DNA of 64,000 nucleotides from Azorinus chamasolen (taxonomy: Eukaryota > Mollusca > Bivalvia > Cardiida > Solecurtidae). Shown piece after piece: positions 10,674-21,426 of the stretch (positions are counted from its first letter, which is position 1; each line of letters begins with the position of its first letter). The stretch spans positions 52,601,059 through 52,665,058 of the forward strand of contig OY755252.1 of NCBI GenBank assembly GCA_963576725.1, read 5' to 3'. The position numbers were made by a program, and so were the translations under genes. A model generated the notes under the pieces. The model searched no databases and was not told the DNA's origin. It saw only the letters and a program-made list of their open reading frames with translations.

Positions 10674-11095
10674 TGTTGTTAGTTAAGATGTCGTCGTCAT
10701 CATTATTTTGGGTATTACGCAAAAAAACTATTTTTGTCTTCGTTTCAACATCAGTACATCTATCCCTATTTAACTTCACATGTCAGGAACCATAATTTTA
10801 CAAGGGAACATAACTCTAGTGTCTACTCTGTCTTGAAAAAATTAAATGATTTCATGTGTTTGCATATGGAGGATACCCAGATCAAACAGCTCCTACAGAT
10901 GTCTGCTCTGTTTGCTAAAGAATTTATAGATCTGACTTTTTAGTTTCTACAAATATCAGATATTCATGTGCACGTATGCCATTATATAAATTCATGTTAT
11001 TGATATTCATGATGTTATAATTTCCTTACATGAATATGCAACAAGGACAGGATTAATGGCCTGATCATGTTCATACATGAGTTTTTACTTTGCAG

Positions 11096-11201
11096 AGGAA
11101 TATAAAGAGATGGTTGGAGATTATCTGCCGTACAAGAAGTTTGGGTGTTCGTCATTAGAAGAATTCATCATGTCTGTACCCGATGTTGTCCGGGTCAGCA
11201 G
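11096..11201 (+). CDS. TDRD7-like exon 2: core of LOTUS domain 1
   Basis: The acceptor is tttactttgcag; the donor is AG|GTTAGA at 11202. It completes codon 32 and codes for residues 33-66 plus two bases of codon 67. EYKEMVGDYLPYKKFGCSSL and EEFIMSVPDVVRVS match the LOTUS core: the EY..M.GD.LP segment, the 'G..S.LEEF' helix and the SVPDVVR strand are family hallmarks. Phase 1 in, phase 2 out. Confidence 0.9.
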
Positions 11202-11347
11202 GTTAGAATCCCAGTAATAGTTATCCCTCTAGTTCATCTTCCTGCCTTCCTGTGACTGTATGATCTGTCTGATCCGGGTCTGCTCTGTTTGTTTTGGTTA
11301 GAGTATTGATTCTCTACTACTTGCCATGGTTAGGAATTTCTTTTTTT

Positions 11348-11801
11348 AGCTCCACTTTTTCAAAAAGTGGAGCTATTGTCATGACCCTCTCGTCGGTGTC
11401 GGCGTCGGCATTGGTTAACCTTTTTGTTAAGGTCCTTTTTCTCAGAAACCATCAAAGATATTTGGTTCATATTTGGTATATATGTTTACTATCACAAGGG
11501 GAACCTATTTCACAAGAGTAGGTAACCATAAAATTAATTTTGCCATAGTTATGCCCCTTTTTTCGACTTAGAATTTTCATTGTTGGTGAAGTTTTATGTT
11601 CAGGTCCATGTCTCAGAAACTGTCCAAGATATTTGGTTCAACTTTGGTATACATGTTAACTATTACAAGGGGTCATTTCACAAGGGCAGGTAGCCCTAAA
11701 ATTAATTTTGCTATAGTTATCTCCCCTTTCTGACTTAGACTTCCACTACACTATCCAGCCCTAAAGAAAGTGGAGCGCACTGTCTGCAGACAGCTCTTGT
11801 T
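11348..11801 (+). mobile_element. Helentron-like element I (AGCTCCAC family)
   Basis: The 5' palindrome AGCTCCACTTTTTC...AGTGGAGCT is followed by a GTCGGTGTCGGCGTCGG tract and two degenerate units of about 190 bp containing 'agatatttggttca'. The 3' end has AAGTGGAGCGC (inverted 5' end), then the hairpin CTGTCTGCAGACAG and CTCTTGTT. It lies in intron 2. Confidence 0.75.
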
Positions 11802-11904
11802 TAATGCAAGTATTGAAATTATGTTCATATTGAGCAGAGTCTCTCATTATTATCAACCCTATATTTGTAGGAAACTGGTGCAGTGGTCATTTACAAACCG
11901 TGTA

Positions 11905-12680
11905 GAGCCAGATCAGAGGGCAGCTGTAGGACCCCTCTGATAAGAGGGCACCTTTAGGACCTGTCTGATCAGTGGGCACCTGTAAGACCCGTCTGATCAG
12001 AGGGCACCTGTAGGACCCGTCTCGCTCTTATCAGAGGGCATCTGTAGGACCCGTCTGATCAGAGGGCACCTGTAGGACCCGTCTCGCTCTTATCAGAGGG
12101 CACCTTTAGGACCCGTCTGATCAGAGGGCACCTGTAAGACCCATCTGATCAGAGGGCACCTGTAAGACCCGTCTCCCTCTTATAAGAGGGCACCTGTTGG
12201 ACCCGTCTGATCAGAGGGCACCAGTAGGACCTGTCTGATCAGAGGACATCTGTAGGACCCGTCTCACTCTTATCAGAGGGCACCTTTAGGACCTGTCTGA
12301 TCAGTGGGCACCTTTAGGACCTGTCTGATCAGAGGGCACCTTTAGGACCTGTCTGATCAGTGGGCACCTGTAGGACCCGTCTGATCAGAGGACATCTGTA
12401 GGACCCGTCTGATCAGAGGGCACCTGTAAGACCCGTCTGATCAGAGGGCACCTGTAAGACCCGTCTCCCTCTTATAAGAGGGCACCTGTTGGACCCGTCT
12501 GATCAGAGGGCACCAGTAGGACCTGTCTGATCAGAGGACATCTGTAGGACCTGTCTCACTCTTATCAGAGGGCACCTTTAGGACCCTTCTGATAAGAGGG
12601 CACCTTTAGGACCTGTCTGATCAGAGGGCACCTGTAGGATCCGTCTGATCAGAGGGCACCTGTAGGACCCGTCGGATCAG
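11905..12680. repeat. 28-34-bp minisatellite derived from the MITE palindrome
   Basis: About 26 degenerate units contain GATCAGAGGGCACCTGTAGG and a CCCGTCT-like end; some units carry an extra CGCTCTTA. The array is bounded by MITE palindrome halves, 'tttacaaaccgtgtag' on the left and 'gtttgcattgtttgct' on the right. It is therefore an expansion inside a copy of the TTAACCC MITE. Confidence 0.85.
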
Positions 12681-12739
12681 GGTTTGCATTGTTTGCTATA
12701 ATACTTATACTCTGCAAGGAAAATTGTTATTTTGTTGTT

Positions 12740-13020
12740 TTTCTTCATAAACAGGATTTATTTAATTACTTCAGTATACAAAGGTTTACTCTGTGAATAT
12801 TCATGTTGGAAATGATTACATCATGAATATTAATTAGTGGATTATTTTGTAACATCACATGAAATTTGGCCATGGCAGAAACTATAGAACCAGACCTGTA
12901 TAATTCCATAAGCAATCAGAGCAGACCCTGATAAGATGGCTTCTCTAGGAACCGTCTGATATGGGTCTACACTGTTTGCAAATGTATTAAAAAGGCTTAT
13001 CCATGGAGTAACCCTTTCCT
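12740..13020 (-). mobile_element. TTAACCC MITE, degenerate overlapping copies
   Basis: MITE words 'tgaatattcatgt', 'gattacatcatgaatatt', 'ggccatggcagaaac', 'agcagaccctgat' and 'ggagtaaccctt' occur in order. The termini are diverged, so boundaries are approximate. Confidence 0.5.
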
Positions 13021-13317
13021 TCATATAATTTTTTAAGAGAAGGAAAACTTTGTCCATTACACATACATGTATATCAATGGACACGTTTGACCAATCCAAC
13101 CTGGAACAACACTGAATGTTCATTGGGTTTTCACAACAATGGCCGACATGGGTTAGTGGAAAATGTTCAAAAGGGAAAACAAATGTCTACTGTGTTATAC
13201 TTTACCTACATGTACATCAAGTATGCCTGGTACACATAAGTGACTTTTACGACAGATTCCGATGTATGGCGGACATGTTTCCATTGGTTTCCGAGGTATT
13301 AAAAAGATCTCTTTTTT

Positions 13318-16168
13318 AGCTCACCAGAGCACAAAGTGCTCAGGGTGAGCTTTTGTGATCGCCTGATGTCCGTCGTCTGTCGGCGTTTGTCGTGCGTCGT
13401 GCGTCGTGCGTCGTGTGTCGTGCGTCGTCAACAATTTGAACTTTAAAAGTCTTCTCCTCTGAATCTACAGGGTTCTCAGCTTTCATCTTTGGCACATAGC
13501 ATCACCTATAGGTCCTCTACAAAAGTTATATAAATTATGTCCCTGGAGTCAAAATTGGCCCCACCACGGTCCCAGGGGTGGCCAGTTTTTTCTAGCTGAC
13601 TGTTGTTTTCTGTACAAGTAGCAGAATGCTGGGCTCACTTAGGTTAGGCATGGGGAAAACTTCAAAAATCTTCTTGTCAAAAACTACATGTCACAGAGCT
13701 TAGATATTTGGTGTATAGATTTACTTAGTGTACCTTATTGACATTGGTAAATGTCATAGTTCTGAGGTTAAAATTGGCCCTGACCTGTTGGTTATACTTT
13801 AAAATATTATTTTACACTATAAAGGTTCCTCTGAACTAGAGGGATTGAGGTCACTCCATCTGTGTTGCATAATCACTGAATAGGTCAAGTTCCTGGTCAA
13901 AATTCTATCATGTTGTCTGCTTCAGAATTAGTCTCTGTTTGTTCACAGTTTCAACTCATTCCCTCATAGGATATTTTCAGAATCTGCCTCTTGAAAAATT
14001 TCAGAATTGTGTAGATTTGAAACCATTGTGATAAATAGAGCATTTACTCCTATGGAGAAAATGCTCTATTTATCACAATGGTTTCATAAAGTGACTATTA
14101 TACCTCTTTGAATAAATCTACTGATAAGGAGCATTAATTAGAGAAAAGGAAAATTTCAGAATTGTGTAGATTTGAAACCATGGTGATAAATAGAGCATTT
14201 AAGCCTATGGAGCAAGTGTTCTATTTATCACAAAGGCTTTTTTCAGATCCTACCTCTTTGAATAAATCTACTGATAAGGAGCATTAATTATAGAAAAGGA
14301 AAATTTCAGAATTGTGTAGATTTGACACCATTGTGAAAAATAGAACATTTACTCCTATGGAGCTTTTGCTCTATTTATCACAATGGTTAGCAAATGCTCT
14401 ATTTATCACAAAGGCTTTTTTCAGATCCTACCTCTTTGAATAAATCTACTGATAAGGAAAATTTCAGAATTGTATAGATTTCAAACCATTGTGATAAATA
14501 GAGCATTTGCTCTATAGGAGTAAATTAACTCATATACAAACCACATATAAAGTTACATACCGGTCTGTGTCAGATCAGAATCCAAACTGTGTGCTAATTT
14601 TGGTCAAGTCATGCTAAGCAGTGATAGGGTTGTCATATGTTAGAAATGTTGTCTGCTTATTCAAAGAGGTAAATCTGGGTCTACTCTATTTTGCAAATGC
14701 GTGAAAACATGTTTATGAGGAAAAGGGTTAATTAGAGAAAAGGAAAATTTCAGAATTGTTCAGATTTGAAACCATTGTGATAAATAGTGCATTTACTCCT
14801 ATGGAGCAAATGCTCTATTTATCACTAAGGCAAATGCTCTATTTATCACAATGGTTTCATAAAGTGACTATTATTCCTCTTTGAATAAATCTACTGATAA
14901 GGAGCATTAATTAGAGAAAAGGAAAATTTCAGAATTGTGTAGATTTGAAACCATTGTGATAAATAGAGCATTTACTCCTATGGAGCAAATGCTCTATTAA
15001 TCACAAAGGCTTTTTTCAGATCCTACCGCTTTGAATAAATCTACTGATAAGGAGCATTAATTATAGAAAAGGAAAATTTCAGAATTGTGTAGATTTGAAA
15101 CCTTTATGATAAATAGAACATTTACTCCTATGGAGCTTTTGCTCTATTTATCACAATGGTTAGCAAATGCTCTATTTATCACAAAGGCCTTTTTCAGATC
15201 CTACCTCTTTGAATAAATCTACTGATAAGGAGCATTAATTAGAGAAGATGAAAATTTCAGAATTGTGTAGATTTAAAACCATTGTGATCAATAGAGCATT
15301 TGCTGCATAGGAGTAAATTAACTCATATACAAACCACATATAAAGTTACATACCGGTCTGTGTCAGATCTGAGTTCAAACTGTGTGCTAATTTTGGTTAA
15401 GTCCTGCTAAGCTGTGATAGGGTTGTCATCTGTTAGAAATGTTGTCTGCTTATTCAAAGAGGTAAATCTGGGTCTACTCTGTTTGCAAATGCGTGAAAAC
15501 ATGTTTATATGAGGAAAAGGGTTAATTAGAGAAAAGGAAAATTTCAGAATTGTGTAGATTTGAAACCATTGTGATAAATAGTGCATTTACTCTTATGGAG
15601 CAAATGCTCTATTTATCACTAAGGCAAATGCTCTATTTATCACAATGGTTATTATCACCAGTTATTGTTAACAAGTTTTACTTTTCCATTTCCATAACAA
15701 TTCCGTTTGTATAAATTGTTGAAATCGCGATTTTTATACAATTTCTGCTTTGAAACAATCATCAGTACTCTAATTCTGAAGGGGTTCGAAACGTTCAGGT
15801 GTGAACTGGTTTTGTTACGAAACGTGCTCTACAAGAGTTGTCGTTCGTTTCTAAATACGCAATATATCAAGGAGTTGTTAGGTTATGCGTAGTAATATGT
15901 AATGGAAAATGAAACTTTTCCACATTTTTTGTGCGATATATTATGCTTTCCAAGTTAACGGTCGGTAAACGTTCGGTATTGGACTTAGAAAATATTTATA
16001 ATAAAGCAAATCATCCCAGAAAGCTTGCCATTATAATTAAACAGAGAAAGGGTCAAATAACACCCCACAAAACAGGTGTCCAGTTTTGTTTAGAAACATA
16101 CATGTAGTTGAAACTTTAAAAATCTTTCCCTCTGGTGAGCGATTTCAGGGCCATCATGGCCCTCTTGT
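13318..16168 (+). mobile_element. AGCTCACC-family Helentron-like element, copy 2 (large, with expanded interior)
   Basis: It starts with the full 5' palindrome AGCTCACCAGAGCAC and an expanded GTCGTGCGTC tract (13376-13425). It ends with TCTGGTGAGCGAT, the hairpin GGGCCATCATGGCCC and TCTTGT. Between the ends the usual tandem core is mostly replaced by a palindrome-rich satellite (13980-15660) and unrelated sequence, so other insertions are likely inside. Confidence 0.6.
13980..15660. repeat. palindrome-rich satellite with a ~793-bp duplication
   Basis: Units of about 150 bp contain 'ttcagaattgtgtagattt', the complementary pair CATTGTGATAAATAGAGCA / TGCTCTATTTATCACAATG, and 'aataaatctactgataagga'. 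A larger block is duplicated in tandem: the marker GAGTAAATTAACTCATATAC occurs at 14518 and 15311, 793 bp apart. Confidence 0.8.
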
Positions 16169-16309
16169 CTTTCTGTACCACATGTTAGTTTAAAGTTACA
16201 CATACATGTATTCCGATTCTGAAGATATTTTGATTTACGCAAAGTTGGCAAAAATATGAATAGAGAATATCTTTAAAGCAGGTGGCTACTTATGCAGATT
16301 GAATGTACA

Positions 16310-16736
16310 GTAAAACTCCTTTAAACCAGACCACCTGCCTAAAATGATCTAAATTAATCTTTACTAAAATTCCAATTTAGAGAGGGTTTACTGTAATGTG
16401 GGAGCTTTATGCCCAACTTTCATCCTGCTTGAAGCTATAATCTGTCTATAAGACCAGACCTTTTTATACATCTTTATGTTGTCATTATATAGAGGATTTA
16501 CTGTACAGTAAAATGCCTCTAAATCGACGTTAATATTAGTATAAGGACTAGTCTTTCAGACATGTGGCAGCTTAATGCAGGTTGAAAGTCATGCAGAAAG
16601 CTCCCAAAGGAGCTTTCTGCATGACTTTCACCCTGCATTAAACTAAGCAGCCATTAAATTAAGCAGCCACCTGCCTAAAAAGGCCTAAATAATTGTTCTT
16701 TATTAAAATTCCAGTGTAGAGGGATATTACTGTACT
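16310..16736. mobile_element. cluster of CAGTAAAA... MITEs (mariner/pogo-type ends)
   Basis: Ends of the type TACAGTAAAACTCCTTTAAA and GAGGGTTTACTGTA or GAGGGATATTACTGTA occur at about 16310, 16395, 16506 and 16733, each beside TA. One unit contains an internal palindrome, GCAGAAAGCTCC / GGAGCTTTCTGC, centred near 16606. TA-flanked CAGT ends suggest a Tc1/mariner-pogo origin. Confidence 0.65.
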
Positions 16737-16767
16737 TGTATATTCTTGTGTCCCTCTTGTATTTTAG

Positions 16768-16861
16768 AAAAGGACCTGACTTCATCTGTCATGCTGTGGC
16801 AGACCAAAGCACTGAGCATATTCAGAAGCTGGTCAGCAAACAAAGGAGTAAAAAATTGAAG
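16768..16861 (+). CDS. TDRD7-like exon 3: end of LOTUS domain 1
   Basis: The acceptor is tgtattttag; the donor is AAG|GTACAT at 16862. Exon 3 completes arginine 67 and codes for residues 68-98: KGPDFICHAVADQSTEHIQK, then LVSKQRSKKLK. In TDRD5/TDRD7 the LOTUS strand is followed by a similar 'A..DEST..I..LV.KQRS' helix and a basic tail. Phase 2 in, phase 0 out. Confidence 0.9.
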
Positions 16862-16989
16862 GTACATTGCAGTTTGTATCTGTGAAGAAATGCTGACCGT
16901 TGTTCACGTGTTGTCATCCATTTCAGATGAGATTTTTGTTTCAAGACCAAGATCAGAGTGTCAAATGGCTTTGATATTAATTTACTTTT

Positions 16990-17300
16990 ATATGTAAAAT
17001 GTTTAACAGGGCATTGTTGGCTTGGACAAAAGCTGTAGGATCAGATCTATATAAATTTATTAGCAAATTAGAGCAAACCATAATCAGACAGCTCCCACAG
17101 GAGTTGAGCCAGACCAGGCAGCCCTTGTAGGAGTGGGAGCTGTCTAATCAGGGTCTGCTCTGTTGACTTGTGGAATAATAAAGATCTGATTCTGCAGTTT
17201 CAGCCATGATGGCCATGTCCTGTGTTCATATACAATTGTAATATCTCAGCTAATAAATATTCATGATGTCATTATTTCTTACATGAATATTTAAAAATGG
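16990..17300 (-). mobile_element. TTAACCC MITE, degenerate copies in intron 3
   Basis: Palindrome words 'ggagctgtctaatcagggtc' and 'tctgctctgttgactt' occur with 'tgatgtcattatttcttaca' and 'tgaatatt' in MITE order. The terminal CCCTTT motif is not intact. Confidence 0.5.
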
Positions 17301-17449
17301 CTACACTGTGTACAAGTTTCAGTGTGTGCGATTTCAGTATCTACCTGCAGCACATGTGGTACTCAAATGAGAGAACTGATTAATTAATTTGATCTGGCTT
17401 GCGATTATTACAGACACTTTGGGTCAGAACGGCCTTTGTAAATATCAAT

Positions 17450-17612
17450 CAGTATACACATGTCAATCAGTATACACATAACACATGTCAATCAGTATAC
17501 ACATAATACATATCAATCAGTATACACATAATACATATCAATCAGTATACACATAATACATGTCAATCAGTATACACATAATACATGTCAATCAGTATAC
17601 ACATAATACATG
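17450..17612. repeat. ~25-bp minisatellite in intron 3
   Basis: About six or seven near-identical units contain TCAATCAGTATACACATAAT. Some differ by ATACATATC versus ATACATGTC. Confidence 0.9.
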
Positions 17613-17819
17613 TCTCTATCATCATCACTCGAAACTATGCTTGGTAAGCTGCACCTAGTTGAGGCGGTCACCTGCTGTAAATGGCCAAAGTTGCCACATC
17701 CCTTAACTGACCACTTACAGAAGGTATGCCCATATTTTTGAAAAGATGAGAAAGTGGGCTCTTTGATCCAGTGGTAGAGATTTATCTGGATGATTTATAG
17801 TTCTTTGTTATTGTTTTAG

Positions 17820-17977
17820 AGGCCAGTGAGGAGACCCAGAGGAGGAGGAGGAGGAGGGTTTTTGTCCAGAGGACGGGGTCGGCCAAGAAATTATCCACCC
17901 AGATATGTCCAACCCCCAGGGATAGAAATGTCACCACCCATGAGATATGGCATGCCCAGAGTTATGCTGGCCAATAA
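17820..17977 (+). CDS. TDRD7-like exon 4: RG-rich linker
   Basis: The acceptor is attgttttag; the donor is AA|GTAAGT at 17978. It codes for residues 99-150 plus two bases of codon 151. It opens RPVRRPRGGGGGGFLSRGRG (six consecutive glycines), then RPRNYPPRYVQPPG and a methionine/proline-rich tail. RG/RGG tracts bind RNA and are substrates for arginine methylation that Tudor domains read. The glycine run is a (GGA)n stretch and could be length-polymorphic. Confidence 0.85.
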
Positions 17978-18079
17978 GTAAGTTTGTGTTTATGTTCACA
18001 GCGAAACCTCTGTAGAGTAACCAAGGCGTCTCAATGTTGGTTTTGAACCCTTTACTCCATGAACAATCATGTACAAATT

Positions 18080-18480
18080 AATGAAACAGAGCAACAGATA
18101 AAGGTGCATACTCAAATACTAAACCCAGAGCTACAGATAAAGGTGCATACTCAAATACTAAACCAGAGCTACAGATAAAGGTGCATACTCAAATACTAAA
18201 CCCAGAGCTACAGATAAAGGTGCATACTCAAATACTAAACCCAGAGCTACAGATAAAGGTGCATACTCAAATACTAAACCAGAGCTACAGATAAAGGTGC
18301 ATACTCAAATACTAAACCCAGAGCTACAGATAAAGGTGCATACTCAAATACTAAACCCAGAGCTACAGATAAAGGTGCATACTCAAATACTAAAATAGTC
18401 ACTTCTCCACCAAACCTTATGTTGTGACCACTCTTTAGAACCGTCTCGATGAGTGGTCACAACACAGGGCTTGGTGGAGA
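18080..18480 (+). repeat. 39-40-bp minisatellite within a foldback MITE
   Basis: About eight units contain AGATAAAGGTGCATACTCAA and ATACTAAACCC. The last unit runs into CACCAAACCTTATGTTGTGA, the body of the foldback element also seen at 3405 and 39080. Its inverted copy, GTGGTCACAACACAGGGCTT, follows at about 18453. The array amplifies the 5' end of that element. Confidence 0.8.
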
Positions 18481-19190
18481 AATAAAAGAGTTATTCTTGA
18501 AAATGTTTTAATTGTTGCGTCTTAGCTGCACATCAGATGACACCATTAATTAGATAAATTTTGATAATGACACATGACACTTTGATTGGATGAAACCGTA
18601 ATCCTCTTAGACCAAATATTCCCCCACACACAAACAGTTTGACTTACGAATTTATCTCCTTCGGTGATTGTTTTGATAAACAATGGAAGGCTATCACTTA
18701 TCGGAAAGCAGTCCATTGTGTCGTAAACCTGCTAAAAACCTGTTATGTAAAAGATATTACAGGGCATCAGTGACTCTGTTCTCATTGCAGCAGTGAGTTA
18801 ATCACTGGTTGTTATTATGGGATATATTACCGCTTGATCAAATTGTTGGTTTGATATAGGTCACATTACGGAACAAATAGTTCGTCATTTTGTTGGAGTT
18901 AACAACCATTAAAATAAAGAACCCAAAAATCTGTTCTGTGTAAAATTGTCAGTAATTAGGAAGTGGCTGCAATTTTGGAATGGTCGTTTCCAGGAGATTT
19001 ACTGTAGTCAACATGGAACCAAACCCAAACTGGAGCAGACATTGTCAGCTCGTCTCTTTTCCATAACTCTGGAATCCACATTGTCAGTGTGGTCGTTAGT
19101 CATTGTAGTCTGGATACTTTAATCTGATAAATATTTATGACATCATTATTCATGAGGACAGTGAAATGCATTGCTTCATTATTTTCCCAG
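18481..19190. other. unannotated intron 4 sequence
   Basis: Apart from short MITE-like words near 19125-19160 I see no coding region or bounded repeat. Confidence 0.4.
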
Positions 19191-19314
19191 GCAACTAACA
19201 CCTTTCACGATTCATGTGGGCAACGCGTCTTCTGGATCTAGAACAGTAAAGGTTGGCTCCAACCGCCTACTCACGAAAGCCATGCATGAAGCCAACACAG
19301 GCAGATCATCTCAG
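19191..19314 (+). CDS. TDRD7-like exon 5: linker
   Basis: The acceptor is attattttcccag; the donor is CAG|GTGAGA at 19315. It completes lysine 151 and codes for residues 152-192, starting QLTPFTIHVGNASSGSRTVK. The composition is polar and serine/threonine-rich with no recognised domain. Phase 2 in, phase 0 out is consistent with both neighbours. Confidence 0.85.
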
Positions 19315-19516
19315 GTGAGACCGTGTATACAGAAGGTATCATGGTAACTTTGTTTTACTCCGTAACTTCAATGTGGAGTGTGTGAGTATGAGGTTGTCCA
19401 TCTATCAGTAGATGAAACTTTGCCGATGATACTTCTTCACCCTTTCGTGGGTAATAAATTTCATCTGCTAAGCTTATTGTCTTCTTCAGGTATAAATCGA
19501 AGCTGTCTTCATTTTT

Positions 19517-20996
19517 AGCTCACCAGAGCACAAAGTGCTCAGGGTGAGCTTTTGTGATCGCCAGATGTCCGTCGTCCGTCGGCGTGCGGTGTCCGTCGTC
19601 GGGCGTCAACAATTTGAACCTTTAAAAATCTTCTCCTCTCAATCTACAGGGTTCTCAGCTTTCATCTTCGGTACATAGCATCACCTATAGGTCCTCTACA
19701 AAATTTATATAAATTATGCCCCTGGGGTCAAAATTGGCCCCGCCCCAGGGGTGGGAAGTTTTCAATAGAAACATATAGTAAAACTTTGAAAATCTTCTCC
19801 TCTGAAACCAGAAGGTTCTCAGCTTTCATATTTGGCACATAGCATTATGTTCAGGTCCTCTACAAAAGTTATATAAATTATGACCCTGGGGTCAAAATTG
19901 GCCCCGCCCCAGGGGTGGGCAGATTTCAATAGAAACAAATAATGAAATCTTTGAAAACCTTCTATTCTGAAACTTAAAGGCTCTCATCTTTCATATTTGG
20001 CACAGAGCATCATATTCAGGTCCTCTACAAAAGTTATATAAACTATGGCCCTGGGGTCAAAATTGGCCCCACCCCAGGGGTGGGCAGTTTCCAATAGAAA
20101 TATATAGTGAAAACTTTGAAAATCTTCTCTGAAACTGGAAGGTTCTCAGCTTTCATATTTTGCACATATTATCATGTTCAGGTCCTCTACAAAAGTTATA
20201 TAAATTATGGCCCTGGGGTTAAAATTAGCCTCGCCCCAGGGGTGGGCAGTTTTCAATGGAAACAAATAGTGAAATCTTTGAAAATCTTTTCCTTTGAAAT
20301 CAGAAGTTTCTCAGCTTTCATATTTGGCACATAGCATCATGTTCAGGTCCTCTACAAAAGTTATATAAATTATGCCCCTGGGGTAAAAATTGGCCCCACC
20401 CCAGGGGTGGGCAATTTTCAATAGAAACAGATAGTGAAATCTTTGAAAATCTTCTCCTCTGAAACTGGAAGGCGCTCAGCTTTCATATTTGGCACATAGC
20501 ATCATGTTCAGGTCCTCTACAAAAGTTATATTAATTATTGCCCTGGGGTCAAAATTGTCCCCACCCCAGGGGTGGGCAGTTTTCAATGGAAACAAATAGT
20601 GAAAACTTTGAACATCTTCTTCTCTGAATCTGGAAAGTTCTCAGCTTTCATATTTGGCACATAGCATCATGTCTAGGTCCTCTACAAAAGTTATATGAAT
20701 TATTGCCCTGGGGTCAAAATTGGCCCGCCCCAGGGGTGGGTAGTTTTTAGAAGAAACATATAGAGAAAACTTTGAAAATCTTCTCCTCTGAAACTGAAAG
20801 GTTCTCAGCTTTAATATTTGGCTCATAGCATCATGTTCAAGTCCTCTACAAAAGTTATATAAATTATGCCCCAGGGGTCAAAATTGGACTGCCCCAGGGC
20901 CGGCTAGTTTTCTATAGAAACATGTAGTGAAAACTTTGAAAATCTTCTCCTCTGATTGTCTGGTGAGCGCTTCAGGGCCATTCTGGCCCTCTTGTT
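19517..20996 (+). mobile_element. AGCTCACC-family Helentron-like element, copy 3
   Basis: The 5' palindrome, a CCGTCGTCCGTCGG tract and about nine tandem core units of about 135 bp are intact. The end is TCTGGTGAGCGC, the hairpin AGGGCCATTCTGGCCCT and CTTGTT. It lies in intron 5, and short frames here are artefacts of the core repeats. Confidence 0.85.
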
Positions 20997-21009
20997 TTTA
21001 AAAAACATA

Positions 21010-21262
21010 CTGAGAGTGTTAAACAGTGTGGATCCTGATGATACACAAAACAGTGTGGATCCTGATGAGACACCAAACAGTGTGGATCCTGATGATACAC
21101 CAAACAGTGGATCCTGATGATACACCAAACAGTGTGGATCATGATGATACACCAAACAGTGTGGATCCTGATGATACACCAAACAGTGGATCCTGATGAT
21201 ACACCAAACAGTGGATCCTGATGATACACCAAACAGTGTGGATCCTGATGAGACACCAAACT
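21010..21262. repeat. 28-31-bp minisatellite
   Basis: About nine units of AACAGTGTGGATCCTGATGA and then GACACC or TACACC follow one another. The motif ends in 'aaactgtttgcaaaggtc' at 21256, the conserved word of a widespread palindromic repeat ('GGATCC...GTTTGC') also seen at 39690-39800, 48090-48150 and 51680-51735. Confidence 0.85.
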
Positions 21263-21426
21263 GTTTGCAAAGGTCATCTCGGTTTCGCTTAGTGTATCAG
21301 TCAGATGAAGATGTACTTTCATTCTTCATGATGCATATTCTATGGAATAATATCCTTAGTCTTTCCAAATTCATCTGTTTATCATAATTTAATTATCCAG
21401 ACTTTCTTCTGCAGTGTTTGCAGAGA

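Noticed and set aside
10351..10795. Overlapping 142-codon minus and 109-codon plus frames
   Set aside because: They arise from a palindromic MITE copy in intron 1 and from the antisense of exon 1.
11871..11940. Possible TDRD7-like exon after 'atatttgtag' with the correct incoming phase (RKLVQWSFTNRVEPDQ...)
   Set aside because: The sequence is the MITE palindrome flank running into the minisatellite. No donor follows, and the exon at 16768-16861 has the right phase and clear LOTUS homology.
20904..21322. Two minus-strand frames with HQDPHCLVY repeats
   Set aside because: They are translations of the 28-31-bp minisatellite and the end of a mobile element, with no splice or initiation context.
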